37,192 nucleotides of DNA from IMG/VR virus record IMGVR_UViG_3300023178_004086, positions 1 to 37,192 of that record. The stretch is one strand, 5' to 3'. Made by a program: the position numbers and the translations under genes. How positions within the stretch are numbered: the first letter of the stretch is position 1; the number at the start of each line of letters is the position of its first letter. This document shows positions 19,496-28,134 of this stretch, one piece after another. Below the pieces are notes generated by a model that searched no databases, had not been told where the DNA came from, and saw only the letters and a list, made by a program, of their open reading frames with translations. This DNA comes from a virus.

Positions 19496-19530
19496 CATTG
19501 TTAAGACATAATTAAAATATATTATTAAAA

Positions 19531-22389
19531 TTATGCGTTTGAGTAGTTTCTTTCTAGAGGAGCAACGAGTGAGATAGTAGCACCTGTATTAGTTATAGTC
19601 GCGCTTGACTTCACATACTGACCGGAACTAAGACCAATAGCTACTGTTGTTACATTAACATCAGCACCGGGTGTTCTACCTGCTGTTGCATCTTCTTCGT
19701 AACCATACTGGAACTGATAGGATTGAGCTGCAGATATAGCGTTGTTAACATCTGATCCAACATCACCACCATCAGCTTTCACAACCTGTGTGGCTTGTGT
19801 AGCTGAGAAGTCCTGTGCTCCATAACCAGATCCGGATCCGTCACTGTAATACATATAGAAAACAGCGTCACCGTCAGCTTGCAAGTTATCGTTGAAGTCA
19901 ATTCTAACTGTAACTGTAAGAGGATATTTGAGACCAGATCCACCTAAATAGGTTGTCCCAGCACCAACATTAACACCACCAACTGTAGCTTCTGTGAATG
20001 ACACATTGTTCTGGTCAGTAGAAGCAATACTATCAATAAATACGCCGGGTTGTGTTGTTAGTGTAGGACCAACGAATGTTACAAGACGATCAGCAATGTT
20101 ACCAACTCGCTGCTCGTTGCCTGTTGCACCTTCGTTGATTAAGCCTTGATCAATGGCGGCCCCATTACCAACTCTTCTCAACGCCCACTGGATAAATAAG
20201 TATACGTTTGAAGCAGAAGTATTGTTATTAGGATCTACGTAAGGTGAACCAGCGTTTGCATGGGTATCATTTGAGTCAACTATAACTGTAAAAGCATAGT
20301 ATACACCAGAAATTTCTCTTTCACCCTCATAAGCTGCAAGAACTGCAGTTGATAAAGTATATCCGGCGAAATTACCAGTGCCACTAGTAGTGTTAACATC
20401 ACCAGCTGTAGTGACTTTAAACCAGCGACCATCGCCGTCTTTATATACCTCACCAACAGAAACAGAAATAGCTGATCCTGATTCAATTGCACCCTTAATA
20501 TCGTATGAAACACCGGCAGATGATTCAAGATATTCAATCTGAATATCATCATATGGGTTAACATCAGCGGGTAATGCGGCTGTTATACCGCCTGAATCAA
20601 TTGAATCATCTTCAATAGATGCAGGAACATCAGCATCAGATGAGTTGGTTACAGGGAAACGATACACGATGTAAGTCATTTCAGACACACCGATGTCGTC
20701 CAAGTCAGCGTCAGCGAATGTTTTACCAAGTTCTCTAACGAAGATTTTGAATGTGCCAGAAAAATCAGCTTCAATAAGAGCTGATCCAGTTGTTTGATCG
20801 GTAGCTCCAAATGTTGATTTTGTAGTAATACCAGTAGAACTAACAGCTGAGATTTCGTGTAATACACCAGTAATATCAGCCGCTGTTACGCTTGCATCTG
20901 TTATTTCAATAAAATCACCTACTTCAAAAGCTGTCCAATCAATTTTTGTGCTTCCGGTGCCTCCGTCTTCTATTATTGTGCTTGCTCCGGCTGCAGCTGT
21001 ATAATCAATGGTGACATTGGCTGCTGAGGATCTTGCATCAGCAACTGAACGAATTCTAACACCTTCGTTAGCAGGTCCAGAATACTTAGTGTCATTTGTT
21101 CCAGCTGTTAAAGCATCTCTCTGAACATAGTAAGGAGTATCTGTTTCATCTACCAATGTTCCCAATGTGATTACACCAGAATAATAAAGCTTCTGATATG
21201 ACCCCTCCTCGTTTTGAACTGTCCAACCAGCTGTTCTGATTAGATTAGAAGGTGTTACGTTAACTACTGTGTCAACAGATGTTATTGTATCAGCTCCTGT
21301 GCTACTAAAAATATTACTTCCAGTTACTGTAACAGTGTATACACCTGTTGCTCTAATATAACCAACAGAGTCAACTACCGCATCGGTGCCCGCATTGTTT
21401 CCACCTTGAATTGTAATATTATCACCAGCCTGCAATTTTCTAAGATCAACATCGGATACACTAGAAGTAAATGTAACTTCATCGGTAAAATTAACAGCGA
21501 AGTTTGAGCTAGCTAGCACTAGTTTTTGATTTATTGTTGAAGCATCATCAAGATACCAGCTATTAATAAATTCAAACTGTTCGTTCGTGATAGACAGCAT
21601 TGGGAAGTCGAACTGGGTTATTGATTGAACGTTCTTCCATAGGAACTTGAAGTATGAATATAATGCCTGACCGGTAATACCAGTTCCAGCATTTTCAAGC
21701 GCACCACCTGCTGTAAGGTTGAACTTAATTGTTTTGGTTTTTGTATTATCAGGCTGAACAGCTATAACTGTAATCTCAGAAGTTCTATAACTACCTCTGA
21801 TAAGAGCATTACCGCTAGCGTCTGATTTAAAAATAGTAAAATCAGATGTTGCGGAAGATAGTGCGGGAGTAGCACTGGACGCGAATGATAATACATCAGT
21901 AGACACTGCGGTAACTGAAAATGTTCCGTCATCCACTGATGTGCCATTTGCGCCGGATATTGTTACGAAATCACCAACACCTACATCAATTGCTGCTACT
22001 TGACCTGCGCCAAGTTCTAATGTATCATTTGTGTCATTAGGTGTTCCAGCACTGACTACTTCGGAAAGTGATTCTTCAACAATTAGGCCGGGCTCTAAGT
22101 CACCGACACTTGCTGCCACTCCTGTTGTTGCGGCTGATCCAACAGCGGATCTAGTTAGACCACTTATTGTAAAGTTGGTTGAATCATCAACTACACCAAC
22201 TTGATATCTACCATTGTAGCTACCGCTATCGTTAGCGATATTAACTATGTTAACATAATCACCTACTTTTAACCCGTGGGCGACAGATGTTGTATATGAC
22301 GCACTGGTTGTTGTTGATGAAACGGATGACACTGGTGTCATCAAATCATCAAGATCTGAGTAAGCTGTTAATAAATTAGTTATTGCCAT
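19531..22389 (-). CDS. Large beta-module virion protein ending RNYSNA
   Basis: I place the start at the ATG at 22389, because GGAG lies 8 nt before it. The in-frame TTG five codons upstream overlaps that ribosome site. The product has 952 residues, beginning MAITNLLTAYSDL and ending APLERNYSNA. Several short beta modules of the type GLKVGDYVNI or VGVGDFVTISG followed by a strand-turn-strand occur through the chain. A central part carries GQALYSYFKFLWKN, FDFPMLSITNEQFEF and AGWTVQNEEGS, sequence I associate with large structural proteins of marine tailed phages. The neighbour upstream shares both its first residues and its ending. A tail spike, fibre or head-decoration role cannot be separated from sequence alone. 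Confidence 0.75.
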   Translation of the reverse strand: MAITNLLTAYSDLDDLMTPVSSVSSTTTSASYTTSVAHGLKVGDYVNIVNIANDSGSYNGRYQVGVVDDSTNFTISGLTRSAVGSAATTGVAASVGDLEPGLIVEESLSEVVSAGTPNDTNDTLELGAGQVAAIDVGVGDFVTISGANGTSVDDGTFSVTAVSTDVLSFASSATPALSSATSDFTIFKSDASGNALIRGSYRTSEITVIAVQPDNTKTKTIKFNLTAGGALENAGTGITGQALYSYFKFLWKNVQSITQFDFPMLSITNEQFEFINSWYLDDASTINQKLVLASSNFAVNFTDEVTFTSSVSDVDLRKLQAGDNITIQGGNNAGTDAVVDSVGYIRATGVYTVTVTGSNIFSSTGADTITSVDTVVNVTPSNLIRTAGWTVQNEEGSYQKLYYSGVITLGTLVDETDTPYYVQRDALTAGTNDTKYSGPANEGVRIRSVADARSSAANVTIDYTAAAGASTIIEDGGTGSTKIDWTAFEVGDFIEITDASVTAADITGVLHEISAVSSTGITTKSTFGATDQTTGSALIEADFSGTFKIFVRELGKTFADADLDDIGVSEMTYIVYRFPVTNSSDADVPASIEDDSIDSGGITAALPADVNPYDDIQIEYLESSAGVSYDIKGAIESGSAISVSVGEVYKDGDGRWFKVTTAGDVNTTSGTGNFAGYTLSTAVLAAYEGEREISGVYYAFTVIVDSNDTHANAGSPYVDPNNNTSASNVYLFIQWALRRVGNGAAIDQGLINEGATGNEQRVGNIADRLVTFVGPTLTTQPGVFIDSIASTDQNNVSFTEATVGGVNVGAGTTYLGGSGLKYPLTVTVRIDFNDNLQADGDAVFYMYYSDGSGSGYGAQDFSATQATQVVKADGGDVGSDVNNAISAAQSYQFQYGYEEDATAGRTPGADVNVTTVAIGLSSGQYVKSSATITNTGATISLVAPLERNYSNA

Positions 22390-22492
22390 TAGATTTTTCT
22401 CCAATGAATTATGAGAAGGTTAATAAAAGGGAAAGAGGTTCATCCCTCTATTATAATTATAATTATAACATGAAAAAAAATAAACTTTTTCG

Positions 22493-25024
22493 TTATGCGT
22501 TAAAATAATTTCTATCTATTCGTTGAACTATAGGAAATGATTGATTTGTAGCTAATAAAGACACACCCTCATCTAAACGTTCATATTCATACTGAAGGGC
22601 TATAAAAACAGCATATACATCAATATCAGCCGCATATGTATATGTAAAAGAAAATGTTTTATCGTTTGAAGGACCAGAAACACTAGATGATCCAACTGGA
22701 AATAAATCCGTTCCTGTTCCAGTAACATCTTCTACACCAGCTATAAGTGATCCATCTGCAGAATTATGTATTCTAACCTCTGTTCCGTCTTTAATACCAG
22801 TAAAAGATATTGTGTAGCTAGCTGGTGGGATATATTGATCGCCATTATCAGAAGTAAAATACTCCAAGGTTCCACCTTTTGTAGAATTTACTATTATAAC
22901 ACCATCTGTTCCAGATCTTTCAGTAAAAAAATTATTTCCATCATAATAAAAAGCTCTTCCTTGGTTTCTATTACCCCATTCATGGATTAATTCACCATCC
23001 GCAGACAATGTTGTTTGAGATGTTAATGCAGCTAAATAATCATATATAGTTTGATAGCTTGTAGAGTTTCCATCCACAAAAACAGAAAATTCATAGAAAT
23101 CAGATGCTGCCGTTGATGTTGTTGCCCCCCAACTAGTAGATGTAGCTGTTGTTCCTGTAGCTATAGCTGTGGCATTTCTATCTTTTAAAAAAACAACAGG
23201 ATCTGAGGATGTTCCTGTCCCATCAACAAACTCTACAACCACTCCAGTAGCACTACCCACAGTAACAGTATCCCCAACAGATAATGTTCCAGTAGCACTG
23301 GTGAATGTAATCAAACTTCCGGGGTTTGTTTGTTCGTTCCAAGTTATTCCACTACCAGCAGTTATTGCTCCAGCTTGAGTTTGTGCGTTTGTTAGGTTGT
23401 TATCAACATTAAGCGTTGTTGTTCCTTCTATTTTAGAAGTTGATGTTTGAGCAGTTACAAAAGGTAAATAACCCCATGCATCAACTCTAAAAGCGTGATT
23501 ACTATAAGTTGTTGTTGTTGCGGCCGCTGTGCCAGATTTATCAAAAAATCTGTAATTAAAAACACCACTGGCCTCGCCATTAGCATCAGTAAATGTTTCT
23601 AAAACTAAATCATCTAATTGAGTTCCCTCATATATTATCACATTAGCGTCGGGTATCAATGTTGAATCTGTTTTACTAACAACAACATCAACACTTCTTT
23701 GATCACTAACTGATGATCCTGTGGTTGAACCGAAAGCTATATCCGAAGCGGTTGTTACCGTCCATATAGGATTTATAACAAACCAATCTTTATCATTTTC
23801 TAATGTTATAAAATTAGCATTAGAGACAAAGTTTATATCTCTAACTGTTATTGATTCACTACCCGTATTATTTCCATTCGTTGTTCCAGATGTATTAGTT
23901 AAAGTGATATTAGTAGCTGTTGTGCTCTCATAGAGTCTTATAAATTCATTTGTTCCATCTCTACCACTTATATTTACATTTTCTAGCAAAACTTGATAAA
24001 GAAATAAATCATCCGTTCCAGATATTATCTTTGTGTTTTTAATTACACCTTGAGCACCGGGAGTTCCGTTTTGAAAATCTAAAGGTAATGAAACTCTTTG
24101 TGACCATATAACAGAGTCATATATTTCCCACCTGCCTCCACTATCTACTTGTGCCCAGTTTTCTCCACCCTGTCCACTTACATTATTAGTAGCTGTTATG
24201 ATAGCTCCAGATTGTGAGCTTCCTTGAATTTCAAAACCTACTAAAAAGAAGGCGTTATTGTAAACTTGAAGAGATAATCCTGTGCCTTCGTCAGAACATT
24301 CTAGATATTGACTATCTGTTAGTTGCAATCCAGCTGGGTCGTTAGTAGTGGTCCCAACACTAAGCTTACGAGAAACTTCATAAGCTCCAGATTTAGAGTT
24401 TAAGTTAACAGTTTGACCAACTGCACCATCAATATCATCAATAGTATAAAAAACATCGGCAGTAAAACTTTTTTGAACGCTAAAAACTATACCTGTCCCA
24501 TCTGCTGTAACTGAACCTGCATCATTTCCAAAAGTAATAGTATCTGTGGTAGAGTTAACAGCTGTTATTTCATAAGTTCCATTAACAACAGATCCAGTAG
24601 CTGAACTGATCGTTAATAAATCGCCAACAACTAAACCAAGAGCAGATAAGGTAGTTGATGTTATTTCTATTTCGTTGGTGGTATCAGTTGTATTCGCGGT
24701 TACTGAGGTTACTGTTGTGTCTGGTGTTGTATCCCAATCTGCTTCCAGTGTAACTATAATAGTTGTTCCTGTTCCGGCTGTTTCAGATGACGCTCTTCTA
24801 ATCTCTTCTGTGGGAAGACCTACATTTTTAATAATTAATCTATTAGTATACAAACTATCATTTAAATCCCCACCTGTAGTTTGATTACCGGTAGACACAT
24901 CCACATTATCTTCAAATGTTATTTGATTGTTTCCAGTGTTTTGAGATTGTGATGGTAAAGAAGTAGTAGATAAAGCATAACTTGTAATTCTAACACCATC
25001 ACCTGCAGAGTTTGTTATTGCCAT
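22493..25024 (-). CDS. Large beta-rich virion protein ending DRNYFNA
   Basis: The 843-residue product begins MAITNSAGDGV and ends QRIDRNYFNA. An early module around residues 100-165 (LGLVVGDLLTISSATG, GTYEITAVNST) matches the beta modules of the next gene. The middle (about 215-420) has short repeated strands such as FFLVGFEIQGSS and KNTKIISGTDDLF that suggest a right-handed beta-helix. About 440-520 resembles a carboxypeptidase-regulatory-like beta-sandwich (LIPDANVIIYEGTQ, FTDANGEASG). The last 120 residues carry ASYTISFTGIKDGTEVRI and an ADIDVYAVF strand, an ending I associate with marine phage structural proteins. It starts one base after the stop of an 83-residue gene. A spike or fibre role is inferred. 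Confidence 0.75.
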   Translation of the reverse strand: MAITNSAGDGVRITSYALSTTSLPSQSQNTGNNQITFEDNVDVSTGNQTTGGDLNDSLYTNRLIIKNVGLPTEEIRRASSETAGTGTTIIVTLEADWDTTPDTTVTSVTANTTDTTNEIEITSTTLSALGLVVGDLLTISSATGSVVNGTYEITAVNSTTDTITFGNDAGSVTADGTGIVFSVQKSFTADVFYTIDDIDGAVGQTVNLNSKSGAYEVSRKLSVGTTTNDPAGLQLTDSQYLECSDEGTGLSLQVYNNAFFLVGFEIQGSSQSGAIITATNNVSGQGGENWAQVDSGGRWEIYDSVIWSQRVSLPLDFQNGTPGAQGVIKNTKIISGTDDLFLYQVLLENVNISGRDGTNEFIRLYESTTATNITLTNTSGTTNGNNTGSESITVRDINFVSNANFITLENDKDWFVINPIWTVTTASDIAFGSTTGSSVSDQRSVDVVVSKTDSTLIPDANVIIYEGTQLDDLVLETFTDANGEASGVFNYRFFDKSGTAAATTTTYSNHAFRVDAWGYLPFVTAQTSTSKIEGTTTLNVDNNLTNAQTQAGAITAGSGITWNEQTNPGSLITFTSATGTLSVGDTVTVGSATGVVVEFVDGTGTSSDPVVFLKDRNATAIATGTTATSTSWGATTSTAASDFYEFSVFVDGNSTSYQTIYDYLAALTSQTTLSADGELIHEWGNRNQGRAFYYDGNNFFTERSGTDGVIIVNSTKGGTLEYFTSDNGDQYIPPASYTISFTGIKDGTEVRIHNSADGSLIAGVEDVTGTGTDLFPVGSSSVSGPSNDKTFSFTYTYAADIDVYAVFIALQYEYERLDEGVSLLATNQSFPIVQRIDRNYFNA

Positions 25025-25025
25025 T

Positions 25026-25277
25026 TTATTTTACCCTATTTATTTCTACTTTTATTTGATCCAATATATTTTTTATATTTAAATCATTTTGCTTACATAT
25101 GACATTATGTTTTTTATTTATTTTCTTCTCTATTATATTTTCACCAACTTTTAAAAACCAAGTTTCAGTAAACCAATTATCTTCTATATGTTGATTTAAC
25201 CACTCTCTTGCACGTTTACTTCTTTTACCACCAGTAATATGACGATGAATATCATCCCAAATTAATAATAATCCCAT
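25026..25277 (-). CDS. Small unknown protein (83 aa)
   Basis: The ATG overlaps the stop of the upstream gene as TAATG, so it is probably translated by coupling. The product starts MGLLLIWDDIHRHITGGKRSKRA in part basic, part aromatic sequence, has a WLNQHIEDNWFTETWFLKVG centre and a Lys/Asn/Ile-rich tail. No membrane segment, Cys pair or known motif is visible. Its place between two large structural genes suggests a small connector or chaperone for one of them, but this is position-based only. Confidence 0.65.
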   Translation of the reverse strand: MGLLLIWDDIHRHITGGKRSKRAREWLNQHIEDNWFTETWFLKVGENIIEKKINKKHNVICKQNDLNIKNILDQIKVEINRVK

Positions 25278-26647
25278 TATCTAATCTCAGCCCAACTTAA
25301 AGAAGCTAATACAGAGGTTTCAGCAGCCGCTGTTGAAGCTCTTTGTATTGTTATAGTTATAGATTCCGCCTCATCAGCGTTATTATAAGTTATAGATTGT
25401 TTATTAGCACTAAATATGTTTTCTAGGTTTATAACTTCACTTTGGCCATTGTATACGATATAAGATGATATTAAAAAACTATTAGCATCAGTAGTAAATG
25501 CAGTAGCAGCAGTATCATATTGAATAGAACTTTGATTATTCGGCATTGGAGTAAAAGAAGAGTTAGTCAGCGTATCTACATTTTTCCATATTCTTATTAT
25601 TGCAGGTTTTCCATCAGCAGCTATTGATAAGTTTTGTGGAACCACCTCTACTTTATTACGCAATGCATTAACTGTTGCCTTAGATTGTATAGATAAAATA
25701 GGTCTTTCAGCAGCACTATTTGTAGATATAAAATCTGGTGTTTGAATACTTTCAAATATAGTATATAAAGCCTCTCTACTACCTTCTGAGTTTACCGTAG
25801 CACATAAAACATTTATTCCACTATTACCGACAGTTACTCCAGTATTTACACACTCATAATTCAATGGTAAAATAGCCGTATCCATATAACTATATATATT
25901 CTGATTGGCGTTCTCAAACACATGAGCAACTATAAACTCACCAGATGGAGAATAAACACCAAATTCAACTATACCTACACCCAAAAACTGAAATGATATC
26001 TGATATATATTGGCTTTGGTTAAATCAATACTAAAACCACTACCTCCATTACCATTTAATGTATCACGATTAAAACTAGTTTGTGGTATAAATGTGTTTT
26101 GTGTTCCACTTCTTATAACAACACCAAAAACACCACCCTCTATTGCAAAAAATAAACCATCATTATCATCAAAATAACCCCAACGCCTATCACAGTTTGC
26201 TTCTGTTGGATTTACAACAGATAACGTTTGCATTATCAATTGACTTTTACCGGGGCTATATCTAAAGTTTTTCTTTGTTAATAACTTTGCAGAAGATGTG
26301 TTTTGAGTATCTGTAGAAAGTTGTATAGATGCATCAGCTGTTGAATGTGTTACAGAACCACCTAATACTTCATTTTTTACCCAAATAGATTTATCTATAT
26401 CATATCTACTAGTTGTTTCAAATAAAGGATATAGATTTGATACTCTTAATCTACCAAATGAATCGCCAGCTGAACCGTTGACTTGACTAATGTTTATTTT
26501 GTAAGGATTATTAGGAGTTGCTAAATCACCATTCTCATCAACAAGAGCCACAGCTTGAACATACGTCCCGTCATCATCAAGAAAAGCTTTTATTTCATCA
26601 CCACTAGGGTCTATATGTCTTGTTACACTATTATCTGTTAATGGCAT
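25277..26647 (-). CDS. Beta-rich virion protein sharing a domain with the gene at 16557-19175
   Basis: This 456-residue protein has an N-terminal segment of about 60 residues (GTYVQAVALVDENGDL) followed by the domain it shares with the 872-residue protein: DSFGRLRVSN at 62-71, WGYFDDNDGLFFA at 156-168, FNRDTLNGNGGSG at 192-204, and IDLTKANIYQISFQF at 207-221. The C-terminal 180 residues form another beta region (KPAIIRIWKN, INLENIFSANKQ) ending ASLSWAEIR. Start choice is supported by GGTGG ahead of the ATG. It stands right after the head-protease group, where T4 has its scaffold and capsid genes, but it does not resemble a capsid protein. A head-attached or outer virion protein is a guess. 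Confidence 0.75.
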   Translation of the reverse strand: MPLTDNSVTRHIDPSGDEIKAFLDDDGTYVQAVALVDENGDLATPNNPYKINISQVNGSAGDSFGRLRVSNLYPLFETTSRYDIDKSIWVKNEVLGGSVTHSTADASIQLSTDTQNTSSAKLLTKKNFRYSPGKSQLIMQTLSVVNPTEANCDRRWGYFDDNDGLFFAIEGGVFGVVIRSGTQNTFIPQTSFNRDTLNGNGGSGFSIDLTKANIYQISFQFLGVGIVEFGVYSPSGEFIVAHVFENANQNIYSYMDTAILPLNYECVNTGVTVGNSGINVLCATVNSEGSREALYTIFESIQTPDFISTNSAAERPILSIQSKATVNALRNKVEVVPQNLSIAADGKPAIIRIWKNVDTLTNSSFTPMPNNQSSIQYDTAATAFTTDANSFLISSYIVYNGQSEVINLENIFSANKQSITYNNADEAESITITIQRASTAAAETSVLASLSWAEIR

Positions 26648-26648
26648 T

Positions 26649-27017
26649 TTATCCCACCTTTATCTTTTTAGTTTTCCATAATCTTTTTATGAAATTCTCC
26701 AAACTAATTTGATGTGGGATTTCTCCAGAAGTAACTTTACCAATTAACATTTGCAGGAAATGTCTTTTTATCTTCTTATCTTTAACTAGTTCTGGATATT
26801 CATCATATAATATATCAATAGCTCTGTCTATTAACTGAGCTTCGATATCTGCATCCAATGTTTGTGTTAGTTTGTCATCAACATTATTGCCGGGTGTAGG
26901 TCTGTAACCAACGTTATAGGCAGAAAATGATGCTGGATTTCTGCCATGATAGTTGGAATGAGGTTCTGCTTGTGGAACATAAAAATCCGCCTCTTTTAAA
27001 ACATCTCTAAGTTTCAT
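26649..27017 (-). CDS. MKL-family protein next to the prohead protease (122 aa)
   Basis: The N-terminus MKLRDVLKEADF includes L-K-E followed by Ala at residues 7-10, a textbook gp21-type cleavage site. A loop-rich, aromatic middle follows (NYHGRNPASFSAYNVGYRP), then a helical C-terminus (DADIEAQLIDRAIDILYDEY; HFLQMLIGKVTSGEIP; FIKRLWKTKK). It lies one base after the protease stop. In T4 the position after the protease is held by the scaffold gene 22, but this protein is too short and not Glu/Lys-rich enough to be a standard scaffold. Head-internal protein is my preferred reading. Function is unknown. Confidence 0.75.
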   Translation of the reverse strand: MKLRDVLKEADFYVPQAEPHSNYHGRNPASFSAYNVGYRPTPGNNVDDKLTQTLDADIEAQLIDRAIDILYDEYPELVKDKKIKRHFLQMLIGKVTSGEIPHQISLENFIKRLWKTKKIKVG

Positions 27018-27018
27018 T

Positions 27019-27630
27019 TTATAGCCCTAATATTTCGTCTAACACACCTTCAATTTTCAAATACTTGTTTTGTTTTATTAGTGTTCTATAAACAGCACTT
27101 TCCTGTAAATGCATATATGCATTACTTGTTGAGGGGTTACTAACCATATCGTAACATACTAAGTTAAAGTCATCCTCTACAATATCGTATCCTTCATGAT
27201 TTCTACTTACACTACCAAGACCTCTTGAAGAAATACCTAACTTAACATTTCTTTCTACTAACTTACCAAGTATCTGACCTTTAGGTGTATCCAATACTTC
27301 TATTTCACCAACCAAGTTTTCACCATCCCATCTTGTTTCAGTTACTAAGTGAGAAACATTCTCTAACTGAACTATGGGGCTATCGGGGTGATCTAATTCA
27401 CCTAAAGCTCTTCTATCCTTAACTAATTCTTGATATTTTTGATCTTCTCTTTCTAAAACTTGACGAGGGTAAATTCTATTATTTGCGTTTGGTTTACCAG
27501 CTGCTTGAATAATACCCTTCATTTTAAGTATACCATCACTAGATTTTGATGGCTTAACATCGTCATACTCAAATAAAAGAAAAGAATGAATTAAGTTTGG
27601 GGATGCATTATTGTTAATAATCTCTGTCAT
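27019..27630 (-). CDS. gp21: Prohead protease, T4 gp21-like
   Basis: At 203 residues it has the size of T4 gp21. The conserved parts are in order: an N-terminal strand region with GKPNANNRIYPRQVLE (45-60); the catalytic His in GELDHPDSP (H81); WDGENLVGEIEVLDTPKG (101-118); the catalytic Ser in LGISSRGLGS (S134 or S135); and VCYDMVSNPSTSNAYM (158-173). These are the marks of the phage prohead serine proteases. The enzyme is built into the prohead, cleaves scaffold and inner proteins after (L/I)-x-E, then digests itself. Its position downstream of the portal matches T4 order. A GAGA ribosome site precedes the ATG. The 30-residue C-terminal tail may be trimmed autocatalytically. Confidence 0.92.
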   Translation of the reverse strand: MTEIINNNASPNLIHSFLLFEYDDVKPSKSSDGILKMKGIIQAAGKPNANNRIYPRQVLEREDQKYQELVKDRRALGELDHPDSPIVQLENVSHLVTETRWDGENLVGEIEVLDTPKGQILGKLVERNVKLGISSRGLGSVSRNHEGYDIVEDDFNLVCYDMVSNPSTSNAYMHLQESAVYRTLIKQNKYLKIEGVLDEILGL

Positions 27631-27632
27631 TT

Positions 27633-28109
27633 TTAATCTCTTTCTTCTTCCTCACCATCATCTTCGCGACGATTACTTATTTCATAAATTTGATTGATTA
27701 AAACATCTAAGTCATCTACTAATCTCTTAACATGACCTAACTCTGTCTTAGCTCTACGAAAACTTAACTTCTTTGCTTTATCTAATTCACCCATCTTTAA
27801 ACCGTCAGTAATGAATGTCTTAGTATATCCCATACTAACACCCATCTGCTTATTAATACCTTCAAAAAGCGACATTATATAACCTATCTTTTCTTCGTTC
27901 TTACTCTCTAAAAGAATATTAAATATTGTATCTCTTACAACCTCATGCGATTGCTCATCTACTTTGTTGTATGGAACTTTTCTAGATGCCTTCTTCTTCA
28001 TTGATTTTCTCTTTCTTTTTATATTCTTCCTTATGGGTGCGCCAGATAGAGGAGCAGTAAAACCAGCTACTGCTCCAACTACCGATGTTTCATTTTTCTT
28101 ATTCATCAT
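27633..28109 (-). CDS. Unknown helical protein with a basic N-terminal segment (158 aa)
   Basis: Residues 1-45 include VVGAVAGFTAPLSGAP and a very basic run (IRKNIKRKRKSMKKKASRK). The rest is helical (ESKNEEKIGYIMSLFEGIN; ELGHVKRLVDDLDVLINQIY) and ends in an acidic tail. Two tandem ATGs (28109 and 28106) have no good ribosome site, only an A-rich run, so the start is uncertain. It sits between the portal and the protease, the place of the small prohead-core genes 67 and 68 in T4. A core or scaffold role is possible by position and by its charged helical make-up, but I see no sequence match. Confidence 0.7.
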   Translation of the reverse strand: MMNKKNETSVVGAVAGFTAPLSGAPIRKNIKRKRKSMKKKASRKVPYNKVDEQSHEVVRDTIFNILLESKNEEKIGYIMSLFEGINKQMGVSMGYTKTFITDGLKMGELDKAKKLSFRRAKTELGHVKRLVDDLDVLINQIYEISNRREDDGEEEERD

Positions 28110-28134
28110 TTTTTTAGGTCTAAACTATTTAATG

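Noticed and set aside
20280-20564. Extra minus-strand frames inside the 952-residue gene, also 20676-20867 and 21762-21947
   Set aside because: Fully contained in a larger well-supported gene on the same strand, with Leu-rich translations typical of shifted frames and no own ribosome sites.
22390-22492. Gap between the two large virion genes with TTATAATTATAATTATAA and a weak AGAGG/CCTCT hairpin
   Set aside because: The hairpin has only five pairs and several alternative foldings. I see no convincing terminator or gene, only AT-rich spacer and the ribosome site of the next gene.
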